A stretch of DNA of 64,000 nucleotides from Pedobacter sp. PACM 27299 (GCF_001412655.1 NZ_CP012996.1:5828001-5892000), one strand, 5' to 3'; counted from the stretch's first letter, positions 46,588 to 55,077 are shown. Notes: generated from the sequence alone by a model not told the origin. Program-made: numbers and translations.

Positions 46588-47856
46588 ATGAAACAGCGCT
46601 TCTCCTACCTCCTACTGCTAGCAGTACTGGCCTTTACTGGCTGCCAAACAAAAACTTCGGAAAAAAAGACTGTTCTGGCCATCCCTGTTTACGGACAAAG
46701 TTTAGCATTGGGAGAGGAAGCCATCCGAATTACCGATTTTGATACCTTAGCTGCCACAACAAACCATACCGTCCTGACTGAAAATCTGGATGAAAACTTC
46801 GGATACCTGTCGGAAACTCCATTTAAACAATGGGTGAAAAAGGTAGTAAATGACCGCCACCGGGCATTTGAGCTCTCTGTATATGGCATGGCTGAGGTGG
46901 TATCTGCACACTTGAAAGAAAAAGGTTATGGAGATAGCCTGCTCATTTCTACCTTTCCCGGTGGACAAGGTGCTTCCGGCATTGCCGAAATTAGCAAAGG
47001 CAGCAAAGCTTATAAAAAATTCCTGGATGAAATCGAAGGCGCTTATCAAAAGGCCCAAGACAATGGCTGGAACTTTATCGTTCCTGCTTTCTGCTGGATG
47101 CAAGGCGAGGACGACATCGTATGGCTAAAATCCAAAAACTATAAAAAAGACCTTAAGCAGTTTCAGGTTGATTTCAACAGAGACGTAAAAGCCATTACAA
47201 AGCAACGTCAGGACATAGTTTGCATCAGCTACCAAACCAATTGTTTGACCCTTTCCAAAGATTTCAATGAAAATCATTTCAACAGCAGAGAGATGGGCAT
47301 TCCGCAAGGACAATTAGATTTAATTCGCGAAGACAGCCTGTTTGTAGGCAGTGGTCCTACCTATCCTTATTCTTTCGTAGACGATCGCGTACACATTGAT
47401 GGACTTTCTCAAAAAAGGCTGGGTTATTTAACTGGCTTATCCGTGATTCGACTGCTGGAATCTAAACCAAATACCGGCCTGCTGCCTACTGATTTTAAAG
47501 TTTCCGGAAATACTGTACTCATTAAATTTAATGTTCCTGCACCTCCATTGGTACTGGATACTACCGCAGTAAAATATGCAGCCAATTATGGCTTTAGCGT
47601 CATCAACTCCGAAAATGAAAACATTTTACAGCAGGTAACCTTAAAAGACAATGTGCTGAAACTTCAGTGTAAAAAATCCCCTTCAGGAGCCAAAGTAAGG
47701 TACGCTGTAAATGGGATGAAGGAAAAAAGCGGCTTTAAGCAAGGTCCAAGGGGGAATCTCAGGGACTCACAAGGAGCAGCATTAACTGCAACAATTCTTA
47801 AAAAATCTTACCCGCTGCACAATTGGGCATACCAATTTGATAAACTGGTCAATTAA
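46588..47856 (+). CDS. SGNH/sialate-O-acetylesterase-like lipoprotein
   Basis: 422 residues with lipobox AFTGC (Cys19), so anchored on the periplasmic side or cell surface. Esterase motifs are VYGQSLALG (Ser38), FCWMQGEDD, typical of sialate O-acetylesterase and CE6 enzymes, and DDRVHIDGLSQ (Asp, His). A C-terminal domain of about 110 residues, with beta-sandwich character, follows. It starts 2 bases after the DltD-like gene and closes the operon before a long terminator. It may remove or remodel the same acyl groups that the operon adds, or transfer them; this is inference. Confidence 0.83.
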   Translation: MKQRFSYLLLLAVLAFTGCQTKTSEKKTVLAIPVYGQSLALGEEAIRITDFDTLAATTNHTVLTENLDENFGYLSETPFKQWVKKVVNDRHRAFELSVYGMAEVVSAHLKEKGYGDSLLISTFPGGQGASGIAEISKGSKAYKKFLDEIEGAYQKAQDNGWNFIVPAFCWMQGEDDIVWLKSKNYKKDLKQFQVDFNRDVKAITKQRQDIVCISYQTNCLTLSKDFNENHFNSREMGIPQGQLDLIREDSLFVGSGPTYPYSFVDDRVHIDGLSQKRLGYLTGLSVIRLLESKPNTGLLPTDFKVSGNTVLIKFNVPAPPLVLDTTAVKYAANYGFSVINSENENILQQVTLKDNVLKLQCKKSPSGAKVRYAVNGMKEKSGFKQGPRGNLRDSQGAALTATILKKSYPLHNWAYQFDKLVN

Positions 47857-47903
47857 TATCCTATCGGATATAGGAGAAACCGGCTGAATAAAAAAATACC
47901 ATT

Positions 47904-47943
47904 AACCAGAAAAGGTTGCCTAAACAGGCAACCTTTTCTGGTT
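47904..47943 (+). terminator. Strong bidirectional terminator after the acyl-modification operon
   Basis: A perfect 17-bp stem, AACCAGAAAAGGTTGCC and its complement, with a 6-base loop. It separates the operon from the convergent TlpA-like gene. Confidence 0.9.
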
Positions 47944-47971
47944 ATAAATATCTTCAGCGATTAAGCTTAAA

Positions 47972-49120
47972 CTATTTTGATTTTGCTGCTCCTAAGATTT
48001 CAGCAAGTTTCGTTTGCAATTCTTCACCTCTGATATTTTTAGCGATGATTTTTCCTGTTGGATCGATCAGGTAATTCGCTGGAATAGATTTGATGCCGTA
48101 CAATTGTGCTGCAGCATTGTTCCAGAAGTTTAAGTCTGAAACATGAGTCCAGGTTAAACCGTCTTTTTCAATTGCTTTCAACCAAGCGTCTTTTTGACCT
48201 GGACGGTCTAGAGAAACACCAAGAACTGTAAAGTTTTTGTCTTTAAAGTTGTTGTAAGCAGTCACTACGTTAGGATTTTCCTGACGACAAGGTCCACACC
48301 ATGAAGCCCAGAAATCAAGCAGGACGTATTTACCTTTGAAATCAGATAATTTTACTGGTTTGTCGTTCACATCATTCTGCGTGAAATCTAAAGCCATTTG
48401 TCCTACCTGTGTGTTTTTCGCTGAGGCGATCATACCGGCAATACTTTTACCTAGATCAGTCCCTTTAACTGCAGCTGAGAATTTGTTAAACTGAGGCTCA
48501 ATCACTGCTGGATCAGCATCATTTAAACTGCTGCCAAAAGCAACTAAAGCAACATAAGAATTTGGATTAGCGGCAATAAATACATTATTGATGCCTTCTA
48601 ATTCTTTTTGAATGGCTTCATCACGGGCATATACCGTTTTCATATAAGCCTCATCTTTACGCTCAGCTTCATTTTTACTGCGGTATTCAGCCATTAATGC
48701 GGCACTTTTTTCCGAAACAGATTTAGTTAAAGCTTTATATTTTGTATTTTCATCATTTACTGCAGAACCTTTAATAGTTGCATATTTGATCGAATCTTTA
48801 GGGGCAACGATTTGGATTTCTTTCGGTTCTATGTAAAAAGCAATCACATCTGGAGTCACACGTGACTGTGGATCTACTACCGCATTGTCGTGTTTAATTC
48901 TGATTTGTGCCTGAGAAATTCCATTTACAGGACCCTGAAAAGTAAATTTACCACCTACAATCGCAGCGGAATCAGTCGCCTGAGTCTGACCTACTCTATA
49001 AGCAATATAAGCCTTTGCAGGTGCATTTAAGTTTCCTACTTTACCTTGAACGGTAAATTTGCCTTGCGACATACCTGCAATTGGCAATAAGCAAATTGCA
49101 GCGATGATTGATCTTTTCAT
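47972..49120 (-). CDS. TlpA-like thiol-disulfide oxidoreductase with N-terminal DUF4369
   Basis: Periplasmic thioredoxin-fold protein of 382 residues: a signal peptide (GMS before Gln), a DUF4369-like beta domain (about 22-125), a helical linker, and an AhpC/TSA-thioredoxin domain with active site WASWCGPCRQEN (Cys275 and Cys278) and the cis-Pro in SIPANYLID. Such proteins are abundant in Bacteroidota and reduce disulfides of periplasmic proteins. A TATATTTG -7 element at 49205-49198 and a leader hairpin precede it. Confidence 0.92.
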   Translation of the reverse strand: MKRSIIAAICLLPIAGMSQGKFTVQGKVGNLNAPAKAYIAYRVGQTQATDSAAIVGGKFTFQGPVNGISQAQIRIKHDNAVVDPQSRVTPDVIAFYIEPKEIQIVAPKDSIKYATIKGSAVNDENTKYKALTKSVSEKSAALMAEYRSKNEAERKDEAYMKTVYARDEAIQKELEGINNVFIAANPNSYVALVAFGSSLNDADPAVIEPQFNKFSAAVKGTDLGKSIAGMIASAKNTQVGQMALDFTQNDVNDKPVKLSDFKGKYVLLDFWASWCGPCRQENPNVVTAYNNFKDKNFTVLGVSLDRPGQKDAWLKAIEKDGLTWTHVSDLNFWNNAAAQLYGIKSIPANYLIDPTGKIIAKNIRGEELQTKLAEILGAAKSK

Positions 49121-49159
49121 TTAATATGATTTTTCGTTAGTTTAAATTTTAATGCGCTA

Positions 49160-49184
49160 TAAAACAGAAAACTTACCTGTTTTA
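49160..49184 (-). other. Leader hairpin upstream of the TlpA-like gene
   Basis: TAAAACAG (49160-49167) and CTGTTTTA (49177-49184) form a perfect 8-bp stem with a 9-base loop, between the -7 element at 49198 and the ATG at 49120. It could end transcripts of the upstream ureohydrolase-like gene or act in the leader. Confidence 0.3.
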
Positions 49185-49197
49185 GTCGTCTATACTT

Positions 49198-49205
49198 CAA
49201 ATATA
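49198..49205 (-). promoter_or_regulatory. Candidate -7 element for the TlpA-like gene
   Basis: TATATTTG on the minus strand, a perfect TAnnTTTG, 77 bases before the ATG. No clear -33 TTG. Confidence 0.35.
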
Positions 49206-49244
49206 AGGAAGCGTATACAGAATAACGTGAAATTCCCTATAAAA

Positions 49245-50426
49245 TTACAATAGCTTTTGATAGGTTCTCCACCATAAATCGGGCATTTCTCCATTTACGG
49301 CCATTGTATAATCGTCGTATCGGCAAGGCACCAAATGGTAGCGTTCGTTCTTGGTAATTCCAGATGGATAAGGGACTTGCATCCACCACCTGTCTGACTT
49401 TTTACTCTTCACAAACAGCATGTCCCCGGAGCCGTCATTTAAGCTGGCGCGATAGATCAGGTATTGCGATTTTGGGGTGAGTGGGAAATCCTTTTTGCGG
49501 TTATAAAAGCCCTCTATGAAGTACCAGACCATTTGTGCAAGCAATAAAGCCGTTTGTCCGTTCTGGTCGAATGCCGGGTTAAACTCATAGAAACCGATGG
49601 AAGTCAGCTTGTCACTCATCCCTGCATAACGGGTAATGCGGCAGGCTTGTTCGCCATAAAAACCATTTGGCCCCGCATTGGCATTGGCCACGGCATCGGA
49701 AGATCTGATCGCCCCAATATCAAAGCTGATCATATTCGCATTTCGGATAATCGGCTCTGTTAAAGTGATGTCATTACTGAATTCCCCCAGTCGGTGGGCA
49801 TCAAAATATAACTTACTCATGACCTCCAGGCTTTCCTGATTCACGAAATAAGTCTGGTAGCCCACATTGCTGAAGTTGAACAGGTAATTGGGCTGATGTA
49901 ATAATATTTTATTAAGGTAGGTATCTGATTTTGCAGCCAGTCCTTCCTGATCTTCTTCGTCGAGGTCAAATTTACTGTCTACCACCACCAGGTCTACCTT
50001 TTGCTCCAGACTTTCATAAGCCAGGTATTGCGCATAAGTCAGGTCTTGACCGCCGCCAATAATTACCGGGATGATGTTCAATTTGATCAGTTCCCCTACT
50101 GCCATCTTTACCGCTACATAAGTATCAGAAATGGAAGCGCCAGGTTTGATGTTCCCAAGGTCGATGATCCTGCTGTTGAAAGCCCCCTCATGTAAGGCGT
50201 AAAATTGCGCCCTGAAATAGTCGGGACCAAGCCCACAGCCTTCATTATTTACTGCTGCGCGATCATCTTGTACGCCAAAAATTGCAATATCGTATTGATT
50301 TTCCCCAAGTTCCGGAAATTTATCGGTGTAAAATCCGGCCCGTAAACCTAACTGACTGGCATAGAATCCTTGTTTCGGTGCAAATTTATCGGGGTTGACT
50401 GGGGAGAAAAAATCTGATAATGACAT
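49245..50426 (-). CDS. Ureohydrolase-fold protein with degraded metal site (formimidoylglutamase-like)
   Basis: 393 residues in the arginase/agmatinase/formimidoylglutamase fold, but the metal ligands are only partly kept. GGDHS is GGGQD (His to Gln127). DAHxD is DSKFD (Asp150 and Asp154 kept, His to Lys152). The DxD of the third motif is DIG (Asp236 kept, Asp to Gly238). Three of six ligands, including both His, are missing, so it is unlikely to be an ordinary Mn hydrolase. A C-terminal extension of about 70 residues, with many Trp, Tyr and Arg, is not part of arginase. The gene is single and divergent from the epimerase gene. Confidence 0.8.
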   Translation of the reverse strand: MSLSDFFSPVNPDKFAPKQGFYASQLGLRAGFYTDKFPELGENQYDIAIFGVQDDRAAVNNEGCGLGPDYFRAQFYALHEGAFNSRIIDLGNIKPGASISDTYVAVKMAVGELIKLNIIPVIIGGGQDLTYAQYLAYESLEQKVDLVVVDSKFDLDEEDQEGLAAKSDTYLNKILLHQPNYLFNFSNVGYQTYFVNQESLEVMSKLYFDAHRLGEFSNDITLTEPIIRNANMISFDIGAIRSSDAVANANAGPNGFYGEQACRITRYAGMSDKLTSIGFYEFNPAFDQNGQTALLLAQMVWYFIEGFYNRKKDFPLTPKSQYLIYRASLNDGSGDMLFVKSKKSDRWWMQVPYPSGITKNERYHLVPCRYDDYTMAVNGEMPDLWWRTYQKLL

Positions 50427-50456
50427 ATTGTATTATAAATGTATCTGTCAAATATC

Positions 50457-50464
50457 TATTTTTG
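50457..50464 (+). promoter_or_regulatory. Candidate -7 element for the epimerase-serB operon
   Basis: TATTTTTG, a perfect TAnnTTTG, 37 bases before the ATG at 50501. A TTG at 50428-50430 lies 26 bases upstream of it, a little far for -33. Confidence 0.35.
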
Positions 50465-50500
50465 AGATCATATTTTAATGAACATCCTAAAAATAATGAA

Positions 50501-51478
50501 ATGATATTGGTTACCGGTGCTACTGGATTTTTAGGGGCAGAATTAATACATCAACTTACGGGACAAGGAATTAAGCTTCGTGCATTAAAGCGCGAGCATT
50601 CTGTGATTCCAGCGATCCTGAAAGACAATACCCTGATCAGCTGGGTGGTTGCAGACCTGAATGATTTTTCTACGCTGGAAGATGCTTTTGAAGGCATTTC
50701 GCAGGTGTATCACTGTGCAGCCATGATTTCTTTTGATCCAAAAGACAAAGCGAAATTACTGAAAGTAAACATTGAGGGCACCAGTAATGTGGTGAACCTT
50801 TGCGTAGAAAACCAGGCGAGGCTTTTGCATGTCAGCTCTGTGGCAGCATTAGGAAACGCGAAAAAAGATGCGCTCATTACCGAAAAAGATTTCTGGGAAT
50901 ACGATTCCAAAGCACATAGCTATGCCATTTCCAAATATGAAGGAGAAATGGAAGTATGGCGCGGCATTGCCGAAGGACTAGATGCGGTGATCGTGAATCC
51001 ATCTGTCATCATTGGTGCTCGGGCCGGATTTGAAGGCAGCGGTGCGATTTTTAAACTCGTAAGAGATGGCCTCTCTTTTTATACAAAAGGGGCTACAGGT
51101 ATTGTAGATGTGGAAGATGTAGCGAAATGTATGATCGCTTTAATGAATAGCAGCATCAGCGAAGAGCGTTTTACGATCTCCGCAGAAAATTATAATTACC
51201 AGCGCTTCTTTGGCGAGATTGCTAAAGGTTTTGGTGTCAAAGCGCCATCAAAAGAAGCGAAACCATGGATGCTGGGTATCGCCTGGAGGGCTGCAAAACT
51301 GGCTTCCCTATTTACGGGAAAACCTGCTGCCTTAACCAGTGATGCCGCAAGAAGCAGTTTGAATGAAAGTTTATACAGCAATAAAAAGATAATTGATACG
51401 ATTGGAATAACCTTTAAGCCCTTGGATCAGAGTGTGGCGGAAACTTGCCAGGCCTTGAAACAGGTTTCACTTCATTAA
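50501..51478 (+). CDS. NAD-dependent epimerase/dehydratase family protein (extended SDR)
   Basis: 325 residues starting at ATG 50501, directly at the Rossmann motif MILVTGATGFLGAEL; an in-frame start at 50420 would add a non-homologous N-terminus. The catalytic Ser is in HVSSVAALG, with Tyr and Lys in SYAISKYEGE (YxxxK). Such enzymes act on nucleotide sugars, dihydroflavonol-type or steroid-type substrates; the substrate is not predictable. It ends 4 bases before the SerB-like gene, so the two are cotranscribed. Confidence 0.87.
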   Translation: MILVTGATGFLGAELIHQLTGQGIKLRALKREHSVIPAILKDNTLISWVVADLNDFSTLEDAFEGISQVYHCAAMISFDPKDKAKLLKVNIEGTSNVVNLCVENQARLLHVSSVAALGNAKKDALITEKDFWEYDSKAHSYAISKYEGEMEVWRGIAEGLDAVIVNPSVIIGARAGFEGSGAIFKLVRDGLSFYTKGATGIVDVEDVAKCMIALMNSSISEERFTISAENYNYQRFFGEIAKGFGVKAPSKEAKPWMLGIAWRAAKLASLFTGKPAALTSDAARSSLNESLYSNKKIIDTIGITFKPLDQSVAETCQALKQVSLH

Positions 51479-51482
51479 AATT

Positions 51483-52781
51483 ATGAACCAGAAGAACATT
51501 TACATCATTGATTTCGACAGCACCTTTACACAGGTAGAGGCATTGGATGAGCTGGCCCGTATCTCCCTAAAAAAGCATCCTGATAAGGAAGCCATCTTCA
51601 AAAAGATTGAGGATTATACCAACCTGGCCATGGAGGGAAAACTTTCCTTCGGCGAGAGCTTAGCACAAAGGGTAAAACTTTTGGAGGCTACAGAAGATCA
51701 TTTGAAACAGTTGATTACCCGCTTAAAGAAAAAGGTATCTGCCTCTTTCTCCCGCAATGCAGATTTCTTTAAGAAACATGCAGATGAAGTATTGATCGTT
51801 TCTGGTGGTTTTAAGGAGTTTATCACCCCTGTGGTGAGCCAATATCACATCAAAAAAGAAAACATTTATGCCAACACCTTTGTCACCACGGGAGACGGCA
51901 AAATTATAGATTATGACCATTCTAATCCTTTAAGTGAGGAAGGTGGCAAAGTGAAATTAATGCAGCAGCTAAACCTGGAAGGCAATCTTTATGGTATCGG
52001 CGATGGCTATTCTGATTTCCAGCTGAGGGAAAGCGGACTGATCAAGAAGTTTTACGCTTTTACAGAGAACATTTCCAGAGAAAGCATTGTTAAAAAAGCA
52101 GACCATGTAACGCCAAGTTTCGACGAGTTTTTATATGTGAACAACCTGCCAAGGGCAATTTCTTACCCTAAAAACAGGATCTTATGTCTAGTGATCGGGG
52201 ATGTGAATCCTGAAAGTATCGCCTTGCTGAAAAAAGATGGGTTTTCTATCCGTCATAAAACTTCATTTGAAGACAAGTATGTGGCAGATGTACACATGCT
52301 GCTATTGGCTGATGGCGAGAAACTGACATTGGATCAATTGACCAAAGCAGTAAAATTAAAGACCATTGGTTACCTTGGGCAATCTAAAAACAAGATCGAC
52401 CTGGCTGCTTGTACCAAACAGGGAGTAGTGGTATTTGACGATTTAAAATCCAACCCAAGAAACCTGACTTTCATTCCTAAGCGAATGATTGACTTTATGA
52501 ATACAGGAACCACTCATTTGAGTAATAACTTCCCGAACCTGCAATTGCCAAGAATTGAAAAATCACACCGTCTGATCCATATTCACAAAAACGTTCCGGG
52601 AATTATGGCGAAAATCAATACCGTATTTGCAAAACACGACATTAACATTGTCGGACAGTTTCTGATGACTAATCCGGAGATCGGTTATGCGATTACCGAC
52701 ATCAACTCGGAGTACGACAAACAACTTTTTAAATCTCTGAAGAAAATTGAACATACCATTAAATTCAGGGTATTGTACTAG
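51483..52781 (+). CDS. Phosphoserine phosphatase fused to a SerA-derived regulatory region with ACT domain
   Basis: 432 residues. Residues 5-215 form an HAD-IB phosphatase with DFDST (Asp10, Asp12), SGGFKEF (Ser107) and GDGYSD (Asp174), as in SerB. Residues 232-325 resemble the start of the substrate-binding domain of 3-phosphoglycerate dehydrogenase (LVIGDVNPESIALLKKDGF, IGYLGQSKNKIDLAACTKQGVVVFDD), but the NAD-binding domain is absent. Residues 338-432 match the end of SerA: NTGTTHLSNNFPNLQLP and the ACT domain HRLIHIHKNVPGIMAKIN to FRVLY. ACT domains of SerA bind serine, so feedback control of the phosphatase is likely; this is inference. Confidence 0.88.
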   Translation: MNQKNIYIIDFDSTFTQVEALDELARISLKKHPDKEAIFKKIEDYTNLAMEGKLSFGESLAQRVKLLEATEDHLKQLITRLKKKVSASFSRNADFFKKHADEVLIVSGGFKEFITPVVSQYHIKKENIYANTFVTTGDGKIIDYDHSNPLSEEGGKVKLMQQLNLEGNLYGIGDGYSDFQLRESGLIKKFYAFTENISRESIVKKADHVTPSFDEFLYVNNLPRAISYPKNRILCLVIGDVNPESIALLKKDGFSIRHKTSFEDKYVADVHMLLLADGEKLTLDQLTKAVKLKTIGYLGQSKNKIDLAACTKQGVVVFDDLKSNPRNLTFIPKRMIDFMNTGTTHLSNNFPNLQLPRIEKSHRLIHIHKNVPGIMAKINTVFAKHDINIVGQFLMTNPEIGYAITDINSEYDKQLFKSLKKIEHTIKFRVLY

Positions 52782-52827
52782 TGATTCAGGGGAATGCGCT
52801 GAGTAATCTGACTGATACTAAAATCGA

Positions 52828-52896
52828 TTAAGGCTCTGCCTGTTTAGAGAAGATATCGTAAGGAACATTCAGCGCATTGGCAATATTGATTAAATC
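52828..52896 (-). pseudogene. Possible remnant of an XRE-type HTH gene (3' end)
   Basis: On the minus strand, upstream of the dioxygenase start, an open frame of 22 codons ending in TAA reads DLINIANALNVPYDIFSKQAEP. It resembles the last helix of an XRE/Cro-type helix-turn-helix domain (LxxIAxALNVPxxxLF). The rest of such a gene is absent. The resemblance may be chance. Confidence 0.3.
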
Positions 52897-53859
52897 ATGG
52901 AACTCACCCCACAAATTAAAGATAAACTGGACAAGCTGCAGGAAAAGTATGCAGCGATGGGCCAGGATATGTCGGCCTACCTGGATGGCTTATTATATGC
53001 AGATTTCTTAACGTATTGGGATTATATTCATTTGGATACCCTGCTCAGTTTGCAGCATCCAAAGACCTCTTTCCCTGACGAAGAGATTTTCATCATGTAT
53101 CACCAGATTACAGAGTTGTATTTTAAACTTTGTTTACATGAATTCAACCAGATTGCAGCCGCTAAAGAAACCTTGACCGCTACCTTTTTTACGGATCGCG
53201 TGAAAAGAATCAACGCTTATTTTACAGCTTTGGTTTCTTCTTTTGAGGTCATGGTAAATGGCATGGAAAAGGAACAATTTCTGAAATTCCGCATGTCGTT
53301 ATTACCAGCAAGTGGTTTTCAATCCGGTCAGTACCGGATGATAGAGATTTCTGCAACTGATTTTATACGCCTTGTAGAGAAAGATAAAAGAACAGCATTG
53401 AAAGATGCTTCTATTGAGGAGCAGTTTGAAAATATTTATTGGAAAGCTGGCGCGACAGAACTGGCCACGGGCAAGCAAACGCTCACTTTAAAGCAGTTCA
53501 TCAACAAATATGCAACGCAATTTTTACAATTGGTGAAAGACCGTCAGGACAGCAATTTCTCCGCGCTTTACCATCAATTGAAAAGTCAGGGAGCTGAGCT
53601 CGGTGCTTTAGAAGAAGAGCTGAGAAAACTGGATCTTTTTGTGAATGTGGAATGGCCGCTTTCGCATTATAAATCCGCAGTGCGTTACCTGGAAAGAGAT
53701 CCAGTAGACATTGCCGCAACCGGTGGTACAAACTGGCAGAAATATCTGCCTCCGCGTTTTCAAAAAAGAATCTTCTACCCTTTCCTATGGACGGAAGCAC
53801 AAATGGAGGAATGGGGCAAAGGATGGGTGATCAGCGTACTGAAAGATTTACGGAGCTAG
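52897..53859 (+). CDS. Tryptophan 2,3-dioxygenase family protein
   Basis: Heme enzyme that opens the indole ring of tryptophan to N-formylkynurenine. The 320 residues have the distal-side motif MYHQITELYFKLCLHE (His69) and the proximal His257 in WPLSHYKSAVRYLERDPVDIAATGGTNW, where the GTGG-like ATGGT loop is kept. The helical bundle length is close to the family. No other kynurenine-pathway gene is nearby. The 115-base gap upstream has no clear promoter but holds the possible XRE remnant. Confidence 0.88.
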   Translation: MELTPQIKDKLDKLQEKYAAMGQDMSAYLDGLLYADFLTYWDYIHLDTLLSLQHPKTSFPDEEIFIMYHQITELYFKLCLHEFNQIAAAKETLTATFFTDRVKRINAYFTALVSSFEVMVNGMEKEQFLKFRMSLLPASGFQSGQYRMIEISATDFIRLVEKDKRTALKDASIEEQFENIYWKAGATELATGKQTLTLKQFINKYATQFLQLVKDRQDSNFSALYHQLKSQGAELGALEEELRKLDLFVNVEWPLSHYKSAVRYLERDPVDIAATGGTNWQKYLPPRFQKRIFYPFLWTEAQMEEWGKGWVISVLKDLRS

Positions 53860-53950
53860 GCAAGAAAAACAAGGGAGCTTAGTGTAAGTTAAACACCAAT
53901 AAAGCCCCTTTTTAAATACAAATAAAACAAATAAGAGTGGCAATTTTTAG

Positions 53951-53958
53951 TAGATTTG
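53951..53958 (+). promoter_or_regulatory. Candidate -7 element for ilvE
   Basis: TAGATTTG matches TAnnTTTG, 21 bases before the ATG at 53980. -33 not recognised. Confidence 0.35.
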
Positions 53959-53979
53959 CCTATAGAAATACGAATTGAA

Positions 53980-55044
53980 ATGAACGAGACACTGGATATA
54001 ACCATCACGAAAACTGAACAAAGCAGACTAACTGTAACAGACTTTTCACAACTTCCCTTCGGAAAGGTGTTTTCCGATCACATGTTTATTGCCGATTATG
54101 AAGATGGTGCATGGAAAAACTTACGAGTGCTTCCTTATGGCCCTATTCCAATGAGCCCGGCAATCTCTGCCCTACATTATGGACAGGCGATTTTTGAAGG
54201 CATGAAGGCTTACCGTCAACCAGATGATACGGTTAGTGTATTCAGAGCGGACAAGAATTTTGAGCGTTTTAACAAATCAGCAGCGCGTATGGCGATGCCA
54301 GCTATTGATGAAGATATTTTCATGAAAGGCATTGCAGCTTTAATTGACATCGATAAAAATTGGGTACCTAACCAGGACGGTTACTCTCTATATATCCGTC
54401 CGGTAATGTTCGCTACAGACCCTTACCTGGGTGTTAGAGCATCAGACACCTATACTTTCGCTTTATTAACTACCCCAACAGGTCCTTACTACAGCAAAGC
54501 TTTAAAAGTAAAAATTGAAACAGAATATACCCGTGCCGATGAAGGTGGTGTAGGCTTTGCCAAAACTGCTGGTAACTATGCGCGTTCTTTATTCCCATTT
54601 GCGGAAGCTACGAAAGCTGGTTTTGACCAGTTGATCTGGACAGATGCGGTAACGCATGAGTTTATCGAAGAAGCAGGAACAGCGAATCTGATCTTTGTGA
54701 TCGATGGTAAACTGGTGACCCCTTCGGTAAGAAGCACTGTGTTAGATGGCGTAACACGTGACACCATTATCAAATTGGCTAAACATGCTGGTATTGAAGT
54801 GGAAGAGAGACGTGTAAGCGTAAAAGAAGTGATTGAAGGAATTGAAAACGGTCGTTTAACAGATGCTTTTGCAGCTGGTACTGCCGCTACAGTGACGCCA
54901 ATCGGTGAAATCGGTTACGAAGGTAAATTATATACTTTAACAGATCCTGCAACACGTACCATTTCTGCAGGGATCGCGAAAACATTAAATGACATCCGTT
55001 ACGGACTTGCTCCGGATGAATTCGGATGGAATTTTATCTTGTAA
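53980..55044 (+). CDS. ilvE: Branched-chain amino acid aminotransferase
   Basis: PLP enzyme (fold type IV) that makes or degrades valine, leucine and isoleucine. 354 residues from the ATG at 53980; an in-frame TTG at 53956 lies in the promoter region. It has LHYGQAIFEGMKAYR, the PLP lysine (Lys195) in GVGFAKTAGNYARS, and the signature EAGTANLIFVIDGKLVTPS followed by VLDGVTRD. Length is normal. The gene ends in two tandem hairpins. Confidence 0.95.
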   Translation: MNETLDITITKTEQSRLTVTDFSQLPFGKVFSDHMFIADYEDGAWKNLRVLPYGPIPMSPAISALHYGQAIFEGMKAYRQPDDTVSVFRADKNFERFNKSAARMAMPAIDEDIFMKGIAALIDIDKNWVPNQDGYSLYIRPVMFATDPYLGVRASDTYTFALLTTPTGPYYSKALKVKIETEYTRADEGGVGFAKTAGNYARSLFPFAEATKAGFDQLIWTDAVTHEFIEEAGTANLIFVIDGKLVTPSVRSTVLDGVTRDTIIKLAKHAGIEVEERRVSVKEVIEGIENGRLTDAFAAGTAATVTPIGEIGYEGKLYTLTDPATRTISAGIAKTLNDIRYGLAPDEFGWNFIL

Positions 55045-55067
55045 ATTTACAGCACATTGCTGTAAAT
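55045..55067 (+). terminator. First hairpin after ilvE
   Basis: ATTTACAGCA and TGCTGTAAAT form a perfect 10-bp stem around CAT, starting on the base after the ilvE stop, followed by AATTTTTG. Confidence 0.6.
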
Positions 55068-55077
55068 AATTTTTGTG

